Shown in pieces: positions 1 to 8,265 of a stretch of 64,000 nt of DNA (positions are counted from its first letter, which is position 1; each line of letters opens with the position of its first letter). Where the stretch lies: positions 1 to 64,000 of the forward strand of contig WXFH01000029.1 in assembly GCA_009881125.1 (NCBI GenBank). Direction: 5' to 3'. This stretch comes from Acidaminobacter sp. GTDB lineage: Bacteria; Bacillota_A; Clostridia; Peptostreptococcales; Acidaminobacteraceae. The notes beneath the pieces are model-generated. The model worked only from the letters and a program-made list of their open reading frames with translations, did not search any database and had not been told where the DNA came from. The translations under genes were made by a program, and so were the position numbers.

Positions 1-163
1 ACATCATACTACGTCGCGAAATGAGGGGTCAGGCCTTGATTGAAATATTTTGATTTCTATCAGGGTCTGACCCCATGTGATCAACCTCATATTTATGTTT
101 CGCGACACACCCAGCAAACATCACACTACGTCGCGGAATGAGGGGTCAGGCCTTGATTGAAAT
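1..163. repeat. 46-bp direct repeat flanking a REP-like core
   Basis: Positions 1-46 and 118-163 are the same 46-bp sequence with two mismatches; each carries a degenerate core (GGGGTCAGGCC). An exact core GGTCTGACCCC lies between them at 64-74. The second copy ends 37 bp before the start codon of the ornithine racemase gene, so it sits in its leader. The left repeat may continue beyond the window. Confidence 0.85.
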
Positions 164-200
164 AATTCACTTAACTTGCAGAAAACGCAGGAGGGATATC

Positions 201-1259
201 ATGTATCCGAGACTAAAAATAGATATTGAGAAAATTAAACACAACGCAGAAATTTTGCGAACACTTTGTGTCGACAACGGCATTGAACCTATGGTGGTAA
301 CTAAAGTTCACTGTGCACATCCTGGCATAACTAGAGCTATGATTGAAGCTGGATATACTATGCTGGCGGATTCGAGAATCGAAAATTTGAAAGCATTAAA
401 AAATATCGCGCCAGATGTGAAAAGAGTCCTACTAAGATTACCAATGCTGTCTGAAATTGATGAAGTCATAGAATTTGCAGATTTGTCGCTGAATTCTGAG
501 TCAGAAACTTTGAAAGCGCTTTCATCGGCTGCTAAAGAAAAAAACAAACAACATGAAATTATAATTATGGTCGATCTGGGTGACCTTCGTGAAGGCGTGT
601 TGCCTGAGGATTTGGAGGATTTAGTTCAACAGGTCATAGAGATGTCAAATCTTGACCTTGTTGGATTGGGCGTCAATTTAACTTGCTATGGAGGTGTTAT
701 CCCAGATGACAATAATCTGGGGCGCTTAGTGGAGCTAGCGAAAAATATCGAGATGCAATTCAATTTAAAACTGAAATATATTTCAGGCGGCAACTCAAGC
801 AGCCTATATAAACTTATAAATAAATCATTACCAAAAGATATTACAAATCTGAGACTTGGAGAAGCAGTTATACTCGGAAGGGAAACTGCCTATGGAGAGA
901 AGATTGATAATACTCATGATGATGGATTTTTACTCGAGACGCAGATTATAGAGTTAAAGGAAAAAGACTCTCTACCGACTGGGCAGATAGGTATGGATGC
1001 GTTTGGCAGTACACCTACTTTTACGGATCGTGGAAAGATGAGACGTGCGATTGTCGCTATTGGAAGGCAGGACGTGCGCGTTGAAGGTCTGACCCCAGTG
1101 GATTCAAATATTGAGATCATTGGAGCAAGCAGTGATCACCTAATATTGGATGTCACCCAATCACAGGCTGAGTTGAAAGTCGGCGATGTTGTAGGTTTCG
1201 GTGTAGACTACGGTGCGTTGCTGTCATTGATGACAAGCAAGTATGTGGAAAAAATTTAA
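201..1259 (+). CDS. orr: Ornithine racemase (PLP-dependent, alanine racemase fold)
   Basis: The product (352 aa) matches the PLP-dependent alanine/ornithine racemase family. It has an N-terminal barrel beginning MYPRLKIDIEKIKHN, a likely PLP lysine at K35 (VVTKVHC), and the C-terminal stretch GRQDVRVEGLTP followed by GASSDHLILDV that is typical of ornithine racemases of clostridial ornithine fermentation. It interconverts L- and D-ornithine in the cytoplasm, feeding D-ornithine to the aminomutase branch. The ATG at 201 is preceded by CAGGAGG at 187-193; an upstream in-frame start at 138 lies inside a repeat and is not used here. A GGTCTGACCCC core at 1086-1096 encodes GLTP, which may be native in this family. 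The other pathway genes are not in the window. Confidence 0.85.
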   Translation: MYPRLKIDIEKIKHNAEILRTLCVDNGIEPMVVTKVHCAHPGITRAMIEAGYTMLADSRIENLKALKNIAPDVKRVLLRLPMLSEIDEVIEFADLSLNSESETLKALSSAAKEKNKQHEIIIMVDLGDLREGVLPEDLEDLVQQVIEMSNLDLVGLGVNLTCYGGVIPDDNNLGRLVELAKNIEMQFNLKLKYISGGNSSSLYKLINKSLPKDITNLRLGEAVILGRETAYGEKIDNTHDDGFLLETQIIELKEKDSLPTGQIGMDAFGSTPTFTDRGKMRRAIVAIGRQDVRVEGLTPVDSNIEIIGASSDHLILDVTQSQAELKVGDVVGFGVDYGALLSLMTSKYVEKI

Positions 1260-1308
1260 ATAAACCAGGTATTCTAGCCACCTGAAAAATGAAAACTATT
1301 TTCCCGAG

Positions 1309-1334
1309 GGGTCATCCGAGAGATGGCCCTTTTT
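1309..1334 (+). terminator. Rho-independent terminator after orr
   Basis: An 8-bp stem (GGGTCATC/GATGGCCC, one T-G pair) with loop CGAGA is followed by five T residues, 50 bp after the orr stop codon. Confidence 0.8.
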
Positions 1335-1477
1335 AATTGGCGAAAATTTGAATAATCCTATATAGTTTTGCTTATGCCAATTTATCAATATTTTTGATTT
1401 AAAGAATTGGGGGAAACATGCCATTGGCAAAAGGCTATTGGTAAAAGTGAAAAGATCGAAGTAAATAATGGAATATA

Positions 1478-1506
1478 TTGACATGTATTAGAACTCCATA
1501 TACTAT
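1478..1506 (+). promoter_or_regulatory. Sigma-A type promoter of the RAYT gene
   Basis: TTGACA at 1478-1483, a 17-bp spacer and TACTAT at 1501-1506, with a second possible -10 (TATAAT) at 1504-1509. It lies 29 bp before the transposase ATG. Confidence 0.6.
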
Positions 1507-1534
1507 AATAATAGGAATAAAATGGAGGGATTCT

Positions 1535-2617
1535 ATGTCTAGGAAATTGAGAAATCTTCAACAAGAAACTGTCTATCATGTAGTTTACAAAGGAAACAAT
1601 GGCGAATTTTTACTGCGGCACGATGTTGACAAGAACATGCTGCTTGAAACGATAAAACGTTACAGATTGAGATATGATTTTGAACTTTACGCATTTTGCA
1701 TAATGGACAACCATGTTCACATGCTGATTAAAATGTGTGAAACTTCGCTATCTAAGGTAATGCAGGGGATATCACAGAGTTTTACGCAGAGGTATAATCG
1801 GAAATACGACCGAAGCGGGCATGTATTTGATGGCCGCTATTTCGCGAGTCCATGCCTTACAATTTATTCAATTATGAAGACCATGGCTTATATTCATCTC
1901 AACCCGTTTAAAGCGGGCTTGAGCAAGAGCCTTAATTATTTGTGGAGCAGCCACTATGCCTACACTAGGCAAGTTGGACAGGTGTGGTTCGACAGCTTGG
2001 CGCTGATGAAAAGGCTAAAGGATTGCGTCAAGAGTGCGAAGGAAACCTATTTACAGCATCTTGAGAAGTTCAAGAACGAGCCGTTTTATTTTGAATACCA
2101 CGAAACGGATGTGGTGCAGGAGCCAATGACGCTGGAGGTGCTGCTGACGAAGCTAAAGGTCAACAGGCGGTTCAAAGCGCTGGATCATTTGCTGAGCAAG
2201 GCGAGCGAGGCGCTGAGAACGGGTTTGAAGGGTGTACATCAGTCGAAGATAATTTCTGAAGTTGAAGTGGGTGTCAATGACATTTCAACAAAGGATTCAA
2301 AGCTTGTTTGGGCCGATGGTCACGAGCACACCACTCAATACCTAAAAGCTATTATCCTGCTGAATCAGAAACTAAAGCTGATCTCTAATGCTGAACTGGC
2401 AAGACGATTAAGAGTTAAGCGATCATACATACAAAGCTTCCTAAGGAGAACTTCTAAGTCGCTGCCAGAAACAATTATGATTTATGACGACTCACTTCAA
2501 AAAGAAATTCAGTCATATATTAGTTTTGAACAAACAACTGAAAATGGAGAAGAGTTGCATTTAAAAAATCTTGAAAAAATGTTTTTTGAAACGCTGCAGT
2601 TGCTGCAAGCGTTTTAA
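1535..2617 (+). CDS. REP-associated tyrosine transposase (RAYT, Y1_Tnp/HUH family)
   Basis: The 360-aa product belongs to the TnpA_REP (RAYT) branch of Y1 HUH single-strand transposases. The metal-binding HUH motif is visible as MDNHVHML (H60, H62). The candidate nucleophile tyrosines Y87/Y91 and the family signature SGHVFDGRYF (about 94-103) follow. An extended C-terminus ends in a helix-turn-helix-like stretch (NAELARRLRVKRSYIQSF). RAYTs are single-copy domesticated relatives of IS200 transposases that act on REP hairpins. The ATG at 1535 has GGAGGGA at 1524-1530. It is not flanked by IS200-type ends. GGTCTGACCCC REP-like cores lie at 1086 and at 2746, 129 bp downstream, making it the best in-window candidate for the enzyme that spread them. 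The gene looks intact and AT-rich. Confidence 0.88.
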   Translation: MSRKLRNLQQETVYHVVYKGNNGEFLLRHDVDKNMLLETIKRYRLRYDFELYAFCIMDNHVHMLIKMCETSLSKVMQGISQSFTQRYNRKYDRSGHVFDGRYFASPCLTIYSIMKTMAYIHLNPFKAGLSKSLNYLWSSHYAYTRQVGQVWFDSLALMKRLKDCVKSAKETYLQHLEKFKNEPFYFEYHETDVVQEPMTLEVLLTKLKVNRRFKALDHLLSKASEALRTGLKGVHQSKIISEVEVGVNDISTKDSKLVWADGHEHTTQYLKAIILLNQKLKLISNAELARRLRVKRSYIQSFLRRTSKSLPETIMIYDDSLQKEIQSYISFEQTTENGEELHLKNLEKMFFETLQLLQAF

Positions 2618-2744
2618 AGTCGTACTTAATAAGTGGACTATATTCAAATTGGGACTGATCAGGTATAATATTTATAGAACGTTTGTGCGAAGATAATCGT
2701 AATTAGAGTAAAAATGATAACAGATGAACTTGTAGGTTTTTTGC

Positions 2745-2756
2745 GGGTCTGACCCC
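2745..2756 (+). repeat. REP-like core in the rarA leader
   Basis: GGGTCTGACCCC lies between the RAYT gene and rarA, 22 bp before the rarA start codon and 9 bp before its ribosome binding site. Confidence 0.9.
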
Positions 2757-2778
2757 GTTGGATAAAAAGGAGCATGTT

Positions 2779-4125
2779 ATGGACTTGTTTGATTTGATGC
2801 TTGAGGAGAACCGAAAGGATAGTGCGCCACTCGCGGAGCGAATGAAACCAAGAACGGTAGATGAGTTTACGGGACAACATCACATCATGGGTTCTGGCCG
2901 GTTGTTGAGACGCTTAATTGAGACTGACAAATTGACGAGTCTGATTTTACATGGCCCGCCTGGAAGCGGTAAGACAAGTTTGGCTCGAGTGATAGCAAAC
3001 CAGACAGGCGCGGTATTTGAGTCAATGAATGCTGTGACGTCGGGTGTAAAGGAACTCAGAGAAGTTATTGGCCGAGCGGAAGATCGACTTGCTATGAATG
3101 GAAAACGTACAATTTTATTCATAGATGAGATCCACAGGTTTAACAAGACCCAGCAGGATGCATTGTTGCCTTCAGTGGAAAAGGGCATTGTCATCATGAT
3201 TGGTGCAACAACTGAAAATCCTTATTATGAGGTCAACAGTGCACTTATTTCCAGATCTAATGTTTTTAGATTGAACGCTTTGAGCCCGGAGGATGTCTTG
3301 GATATCGTCGATTCTGCGTTGGCCGACATGGAGCGCGGACTTGGGGTGCTCAATGTTATTTTAGATAATGAAGCTCGTGAGGCCTTGGGGAGACTTGCTT
3401 CTGGAGATGCGCGACGAGCTTTGAACGCGGTCGAACTGGCCGCAATGACGAGTGCGCCTGATTCAGATGGAAAAATCGTCATAAATGTAGAATCACTCTA
3501 CGAATCTATGCAGCATTCCGGTCAGTTATATGATAAAACTGGGGATTCTCATTATGATATTATTTCTGCGTTCATAAAGTCCATGCGCGGTAGTGATCCA
3601 GATGCCGTATTGCATTATCTTGCTCGAATGATTGTGGGTGGAGAGGACCCAATTTTCATCGCGCGAAGGATCATAATATGTGCTTCTGAAGATGTTGGCA
3701 ACGCAGATCCTATGGCACTTGTGGTTGCAGCTAGTGCTTTAAAAGCTGTTGAAACCATAGGTATGCCGGAGGGCAGGATTCCGCTTGCACAAGCTGCCAC
3801 CTATATTGCTTGTGCTCCAAAGTCAAATGCAGCTTATTTGGGAATTGATGAAGCGATTGAAGATATCAGACAAGGGCGAAGCGGGTCTGTCCCTGCATAT
3901 TTGAAGGATGGGACTGCACTAAAACTGGAGTCCGGGAAGAATGATGTGCTAGGCGGAGGGCGATATGTGTATCCTCATGACCATCGGCAGCATTATTTTA
4001 AACAGGAGTACTTGCCGGAAGCGTTGAGAGGCAAGAAATACTACGTGATGGACGGACAGGGGCGCGAGGCGGAGTTTGAGGCTTGGCTCGAACAAATTAG
4101 AGATTTCGAAGATGGTACAGAATAA
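2779..4125 (+). CDS. rarA: RarA/MgsA replication-associated recombination AAA+ ATPase
   Basis: The 448-aa protein is a clamp-loader-like AAA+ ATPase acting at stalled replication forks. Walker A is GPPGSGKT (59-66), Walker B FIDEIHRF (about 115-121) and sensor region GATTENP (about 142-148). The C-terminal half has the RarA tetramerisation domain (EDPIFIARRIIICASEDVGNADP; AYLGIDEA). The ATG at 2779 follows AAAAGGAG at 2766-2772; a further in-frame codon at 2758 begins directly after a repeat and is disfavoured. It is followed 24 bp later by the selenoprotein gene, possibly co-transcribed up to the terminator at 4481. Confidence 0.93.
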   Translation: MDLFDLMLEENRKDSAPLAERMKPRTVDEFTGQHHIMGSGRLLRRLIETDKLTSLILHGPPGSGKTSLARVIANQTGAVFESMNAVTSGVKELREVIGRAEDRLAMNGKRTILFIDEIHRFNKTQQDALLPSVEKGIVIMIGATTENPYYEVNSALISRSNVFRLNALSPEDVLDIVDSALADMERGLGVLNVILDNEAREALGRLASGDARRALNAVELAAMTSAPDSDGKIVINVESLYESMQHSGQLYDKTGDSHYDIISAFIKSMRGSDPDAVLHYLARMIVGGEDPIFIARRIIICASEDVGNADPMALVVAASALKAVETIGMPEGRIPLAQAATYIACAPKSNAAYLGIDEAIEDIRQGRSGSVPAYLKDGTALKLESGKNDVLGGGRYVYPHDHRQHYFKQEYLPEALRGKKYYVMDGQGREAEFEAWLEQIRDFEDGTE

Positions 4126-4149
4126 CAGTAATTTGAAGGGATGATGAAT

Positions 4150-4461
4150 ATGGACAAGGATGGGTTAATTAGTGTGGAAGTGACGGAGGAGGCGGTTCAG
4201 TACATTCGAGATAAAGGTGCGAAAGAAGTGACGGTGATGCTGGCGAAGTCTGGCGGGTGCTGAAGTGGCGGCAGTATAGCGGTTCCCGTGTTGGAACTAA
4301 AAGCGCCAAAAATGCCTGAGCACTATCAGATAGAAGAAATTCAAGGATTGACGTTTTTTGTGCCGAAGCGGTTGCCGACGAAGGAAGGCAAAATTACGAT
4401 TGTCGTTGATAAAATATTGTTTATCAAGAGGTTGGATATTCTTGGGGTGAAGGTTAGATAG
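4150..4461 (+). CDS. Selenoprotein of the CC/Se (HesB-like) type with in-frame TGA
   Basis: Reading from ATG 4150, the frame is open to TAG 4459-4461 except for one TGA at 4261-4263. Translated with TGA as selenocysteine (U38), it gives a 103-residue protein with the motif KSGGC-U-SGGS, followed by 65 further codons with good protein character (for example VPKRLPTKEGKITIVVDKILF). This matches the known class of small clostridial CC/Se-motif, HesB-like selenoproteins whose function is unproved; a redox or metal-sulfur role is only an inference. AAGGG at 4136-4140 gives best spacing to ATG 4150; ATG 4141 and 4144 are in frame but too close. A SECIS element should lie just after 4263; no convincing stem could be established by eye. 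The alternative is a nonsense pseudogene, but no other lesion is present. Confidence 0.8.
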
Positions 4462-4831
4462 GGGTTATTTATCATGATTTAGGGCGAGGGTGACTCGTCC
4501 TTTTTATTTTTGGGGGGGACGCGATGAGGGCTGGTGTGGAGCTGTGTGGGTCTGACCCCGATAGTTACAACCAGGATCCTAAGCTCAAATATGCACTTTG
4601 CATATAACATATAATAAATTGCTTAAAATAATTGAAATTCTAACATTCTCTCTATATTTGAAAGTAAATAAAAATATGTTAAAATATTTCAAAGGTTAAA
4701 TATTGGTAAGCAACACTTGTTAATAAAATCATTTAATGAAATGTCATATTGATGTTCAAATATTGTTATTCTCCTTAGTCTATTGGATAAAACGATCAAG
4801 ACAATACTTAAAACGAAGGGATGGTGGTCTT
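4462..4831. other. Intergenic region with terminator and one REP-like core
   Basis: The region holds the terminator at 4481-4511 and a GGTCTGACCCC core at 4549-4559. About 270 bp of AT-rich sequence before the next gene follows, which presumably carries its promoter; no unambiguous -35/-10 pair or RNA gene is seen. Confidence 0.6.
4481..4511 (+). terminator. Rho-independent terminator after the selenoprotein gene
   Basis: An 8-bp stem AGGGCGAG/CTCGTCCT with loop GGTGA is followed by a T-rich run (TTTTTATTTTT). Confidence 0.85.
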
Positions 4832-6280
4832 ATGAGAGTTTTGCTGATCGGGCAAAAAATTGTAACTCTTGAGGATCTCAATTCCTATTTTTTTGAGCAT
4901 CATGTTCATGGGTATGTCAGTGCAGGCGCACCAAATTTGCTTAGTCTTGATATTGTCCGTCAATGTGGTATACATATGATAATTTGTCAGTCGTCAGATT
5001 ATACTATGGAACATTTGCTGACATTCATGAATAAGGTGAAAGAGCATGATCCTAAAATTGTGACTTTATTAATAACTGATCTATCAGAATTGCCTAAAAT
5101 TAATGAGTCGATGTTGGATTTGATTGACGATTTTTTAGTTGTCCCATTTACACCTTCAGAATTTCATACCAGAATAATTAAACTAATATCAAAATCCACT
5201 AGTCCACATAGCAAGGTCAGTGCAGAAGAACGCTTAAAAAGTATACTCGCCTTGATGTCGGAGCATCCTGAATTGAAGAATGACAAATATACAAATCGTG
5301 AAATAGATGATTACAGTGACGATGAGGATATATTTATCCCTGATTTGGATATTTTGAAATTAAAAGAATCTTTTGACAGGGAAAGCATAACAACCGGGAA
5401 TGACCTGTCAGAGTTAATTAAAAGTTTTGATGTAGAGAGTAAAGCGACGGTTGATGAAAAATTAAAAACTGTCAAGAATGACTCAAATCACTCAAATCTT
5501 GAAACAACATCGGATTTTGATTTTGAAGGTGTCGATCTTTCGAGTCTCGGTTTTACGGGTCTGACCCCGCCAGAACTTTTACAAAAACAGAACAATATTT
5601 CTGAAAATATTGCTGAAGACAAAGTGCATGCTAAAGTTGTTAAATCTGATTTTTGGACGTCCTTAAAATTTGAAGAATTGATGGAAGGTATCGACTTTGA
5701 CCAAGAACCATTATTAAGTGAATTTAGAAAACAAAAGTATGACGATATCCCCGCAGACAAAATAGAAACGACAAAAAGTGATAATTCAAACAATAAAAAA
5801 ATTGAAAATAGATCCGAGGATATAAAAGATGTTACAGAGATAACTAATGTTGAACAAGATGATGAAATGACGAGAGAAAGTTGGTTTGGTAAGATTCTCG
5901 AATTTCTAGGTCGCCTAATATATTTTTTGCTTATAATTTTCTTGGTGATTTTATCGGCAGTTGTTATTAAAAGTTATTATGATGGTGGAATTGCATCGAT
6001 TTCTGACTATGGAATATATTCAAACACTGGTGAATTGCAGAATTCTAATCCGAATTTAATGAAAAGCAGTTATCCGGGAGCGCTGATAGTCACAGGTGGG
6101 GTCAGACCCGGAACACCATTTGGAGATCACATCTTGTTAATTCTACCGTGGTTGGGCTACATTGTTGATTATGCAAAAACACCAATAGGTTTTTTAATTG
6201 TTATCGTGGCGCCGTTTTTATTAATTTTCATCATCGAAATATACTACTGGAACCAACGTAGAAAAGCCAAGTATTACTGA
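4832..6280 (+). CDS. Unknown protein: receiver-like N-terminus, acidic linker, two TM segments with a SipW-like tail
   Basis: The 482-aa product has no confident family assignment. Residues 1-120 (MRVLLIGQKIVTLEDLNSY...) look like a degenerate response-regulator-like alpha/beta domain. Residues 130-360 are a charged, low-complexity linker rich in Asp, Glu, Lys and Ser. A transmembrane helix at about 365-385 follows, then a short outer segment, then LPWLGYIVDYAKTPIGFLIV with a second TM helix near the C-terminus. This tail resembles the C-terminus of SipW-type signal peptidases, but no SGSMEP-like catalytic Ser motif is visible. REP cores at 5558-5568 and 6098-6108 are in frame, encoding GLTP and GVRP. 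The ATG at 4832 is chosen because it starts the hydrophobic strand and follows AAGGG/GGTGG. Confidence 0.6.
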   Translation: MRVLLIGQKIVTLEDLNSYFFEHHVHGYVSAGAPNLLSLDIVRQCGIHMIICQSSDYTMEHLLTFMNKVKEHDPKIVTLLITDLSELPKINESMLDLIDDFLVVPFTPSEFHTRIIKLISKSTSPHSKVSAEERLKSILALMSEHPELKNDKYTNREIDDYSDDEDIFIPDLDILKLKESFDRESITTGNDLSELIKSFDVESKATVDEKLKTVKNDSNHSNLETTSDFDFEGVDLSSLGFTGLTPPELLQKQNNISENIAEDKVHAKVVKSDFWTSLKFEELMEGIDFDQEPLLSEFRKQKYDDIPADKIETTKSDNSNNKKIENRSEDIKDVTEITNVEQDDEMTRESWFGKILEFLGRLIYFLLIIFLVILSAVVIKSYYDGGIASISDYGIYSNTGELQNSNPNLMKSSYPGALIVTGGVRPGTPFGDHILLILPWLGYIVDYAKTPIGFLIVIVAPFLLIFIIEIYYWNQRRKAKYY

Positions 6281-6314
6281 AGTAAATTATTTTAATGTTA
6301 AGCTGGAGGTAAAA

Positions 6315-7013
6315 ATGATCTTTAGACAACCGGGCTACAGAAATACAATGGACGTTTTAAAAATTGTAAAGCAAGCTGCCATTATAAACGAAATTGATAC
6401 CGTAATAATAGCTTCAACATCCGGAGAGACAGCCCGAAAAGCACTTAAAGAATTTGATTTTGTGGGCGAATCTGACAGCCAGGGTCAGACCCGTGGTGAC
6501 GAAGACCGCAACACCGAGACCCGCGAAGTTGAAATTAGCAGCACCAACCGCCAAATAAAGAACCTCATCGTCGTCTCCCATGTAGCAGGGTTTGAATCTC
6601 CTGACAGCGCTGAGCTGACACCCGAAGTCAAAGCAGAACTCGAAGCGGCTGGGGCCATCGTTGTGACTGCGGCTCACAGTTTGGGCGGCATCGGTCGGGC
6701 GGCGCGGATCAAGTTTGGGACCTACGGCACAGATGAGCTAATCGCCCACGCATTAAGACTATTTGGTGAGGGAACCAAAGTCGCCATTGAAGTCGCCATG
6801 ATGGCTGCAGATGCCGGTGCGGTTTCGACGCAGCAGCGGCTGATTTCCATCGGTGGCAGCACCAGCGGCGCAGATTCCGCCCTGATCATGCAGCCCGCCA
6901 ACACTCATCGTTTTTTCGACATCCGCGTTGACGAAATTCTTTGCAAGCCGGCAGTATCAAAGGCCTGGTTCAAGCAAAAAAAAGAAAGCGAAAGTGAGGA
7001 TGCCGACCGATGA
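6315..7013 (+). CDS. Pyruvate-kinase C-terminal-domain-like protein with an in-frame REP-type insertion
   Basis: The 232-aa product is a stand-alone PK_C (pyruvate kinase alpha/beta) domain: IIASTSGETARKAL at the N-terminus, then NLIVVSHVAGF, AHSLGGIGRAARIKFGTYG, AMMAADAGAV and the closing FFDIRVDEILCKPA. Such free-standing domains have no proven activity. Between the first helix and NLIVVSH, family members are normally nearly contiguous. Here about 25 residues (roughly 50-76) intervene, containing GGGTCAGACCC at 6482-6492 read as GQT. Base composition changes from AT-rich to GC-rich at that point. GGAGGT at 6305-6310 supports ATG 6315. The stop codon overlaps the azlC start by 4 bp. Confidence 0.8.
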   Translation: MIFRQPGYRNTMDVLKIVKQAAIINEIDTVIIASTSGETARKALKEFDFVGESDSQGQTRGDEDRNTETREVEISSTNRQIKNLIVVSHVAGFESPDSAELTPEVKAELEAAGAIVVTAAHSLGGIGRAARIKFGTYGTDELIAHALRLFGEGTKVAIEVAMMAADAGAVSTQQRLISIGGSTSGADSALIMQPANTHRFFDIRVDEILCKPAVSKAWFKQKKESESEDADR

Positions 7014-7756
7014 ACCGTCGTCACAGCTTCCTTAAAGGCGCAAAACTCGGCATCCCGATCGCGATAGGCTATATCCCGATCGGGATTGCTTTTGGTGTTT
7101 TAGCGTCCTCCACCGGCATTCAAACCGGCATTGGCGTAGCGCTGTCCTCCATTCTCTACGCCGGCGCGAGTCAGTTTGTCGGCGTCGGCATGATGGCCGC
7201 GGGCGCCTCGACCCTCGAAATTGTCGCGACCACCTTGATCCTGAATTTCAGGCATTTCATCATGTCCTCGTCCCTTTCACAGCGTCTGCCCGCGACCATC
7301 GGCAAACGCTTCCTGGCAGTTCTCGCCTTTGGGGTTACGGATGAGTCCTTTGCCGTCGCGTCCGTCCAGCCGCAGCCCATTTTCGAGCCCTGGAATCTGT
7401 TTGGCCTGAATACAATCGCTTATCTCGCGTGGAACGCGGGCACCTTGATTGGACTTCTTTTGGGTGATGCCATCCCGGGAGCCCTGGCCGCGAGCATGGG
7501 GATCGCCCTGTATGCCATGTTTATTGGCCTGCTCGTCCCAGGCCTTAAAGGAAATCTGCCGATGGTCACTGTCGCCCTCCTCGCCATCACAATCAGCAGC
7601 CTGATCTATTACTTGCCACTTTTTTCTGGTCTCGCCAGCGGGTGGAGGATCCTGGCAGCAACACTGCTCGCTGCCGGCGCAGGCGGTAAACTGCTGGAAA
7701 AGATAAGTTTACCCGAAAATAACTCCAGCCGGGAAGGGGGGCATAAACGTGACTGA
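7010..7756 (+). CDS. azlC: AzlC branched-chain amino acid exporter, large subunit
   Basis: The 248-aa polytopic membrane protein has the AzlC family pattern IPIAIGYIPIGIAFGVLA, then YAGASQFVGVGMMAAGAS, NFRHFIMSSSLSQRLP and FGVTDESFAVAS. With AzlD it forms a transporter known in Bacillus and Corynebacterium (BrnFE) for export of branched-chain amino acids. It overlaps the previous gene by 4 bp and AzlD by 8 bp, indicating translational coupling. Confidence 0.93.
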   Translation: MNRRHSFLKGAKLGIPIAIGYIPIGIAFGVLASSTGIQTGIGVALSSILYAGASQFVGVGMMAAGASTLEIVATTLILNFRHFIMSSSLSQRLPATIGKRFLAVLAFGVTDESFAVASVQPQPIFEPWNLFGLNTIAYLAWNAGTLIGLLLGDAIPGALAASMGIALYAMFIGLLVPGLKGNLPMVTVALLAITISSLIYYLPLFSGLASGWRILAATLLAAGAGGKLLEKISLPENNSSREGGHKRD

Positions 7757-8051
7757 TCCACTTCAGCAATTCATCACGGTACTGCTTATGGCCGTAGTTA
7801 CATATCTGCCTCGATTAGTTCCAATGACACTTTTGCGTGGTCGAAAACTTAGCTCAGGACTTCAAAATTTCTTGAAATGTGTCCCTTTCGCAGTGCTCGG
7901 CGCACTCATTTTTCCTGAGATCCTATATTCGACAACCTCTGTTTCATCAGCTGCAGTGGGTCTGGCCGTGGCGCTAGCGCTTTCCCTGCTGCGTCTTAAT
8001 GTCGTCCTGGTTGTTTTGGGCAGTATCCTCGCTGTGTTTTTCAGTGCTTGA
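7749..8051 (+). CDS. azlD: AzlD branched-chain amino acid exporter, small subunit
   Basis: The 100-aa protein has three to four predicted TM helices and the AzlD motif MAVVTYLPRLVPMTLL near the start, with FLKCVPFAVLGALIFPEIL. It begins with GTG at 7749 inside the azlC 3' end, preceded by GAAGGGGGG. It partners AzlC. Confidence 0.92.
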   Translation: MTDPLQQFITVLLMAVVTYLPRLVPMTLLRGRKLSSGLQNFLKCVPFAVLGALIFPEILYSTTSVSSAAVGLAVALALSLLRLNVVLVVLGSILAVFFSA

Positions 8052-8056
8052 CACGC

Positions 8057-8117
8057 GGGGTCAGACCCCGGTGTACATAAGATATGAGTGTACATTCAAC
8101 AGACGGGGTCAGACCCG
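8057..8117 (-). repeat. Two REP-like cores after azlD
   Basis: GGGGTCAGACC at 8057-8067 (extending to a full 13-bp palindrome with CC) and again at 8105-8115, 48 bp apart in the same orientation, with GTGTACAT/GTGGACAT flanks. Confidence 0.9.
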
Positions 8118-8199
8118 GGTGGACATAATGCTTTTTAAAATAGTACATTTACAGTCCTTCCTAATTTCACTTTTTAAAATGGAATTGTCTAGTTAATAA

Positions 8200-8252
8200 A
8201 AAAAACTGCCAGTGGAAAGTCCATTACTTAGACTTTCCGCTGGCAGTTTTTT
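8200..8252. terminator. Bidirectional terminator between azlD and the DJ-1 gene
   Basis: A 22-bp inverted repeat (8200-8221 with 8231-8252, one T-G pair) has A6 at its left end and T6 at its right end, so it can terminate both convergent transcripts. Confidence 0.95.
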
Positions 8253-8265
8253 CCCACCTTACCCA

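Noticed and set aside
138..200. N-terminal extension of ornithine racemase
   Set aside because: The extra 21 codons run through a 46-bp repeat and have no ribosome binding site; the ATG at 201 has a clear one.
1086..1096. REP-like replacement in ornithine racemase
   Set aside because: GLTP followed by (V/L)D is probably native to ornithine racemases, so this copy cannot be counted as acquired without an alignment.
4141..4461. Nonsense-mutated pseudogene
   Set aside because: The only lesion is a TGA in a selenocysteine-type context and codon quality is maintained after it; a selenoprotein explains it better.
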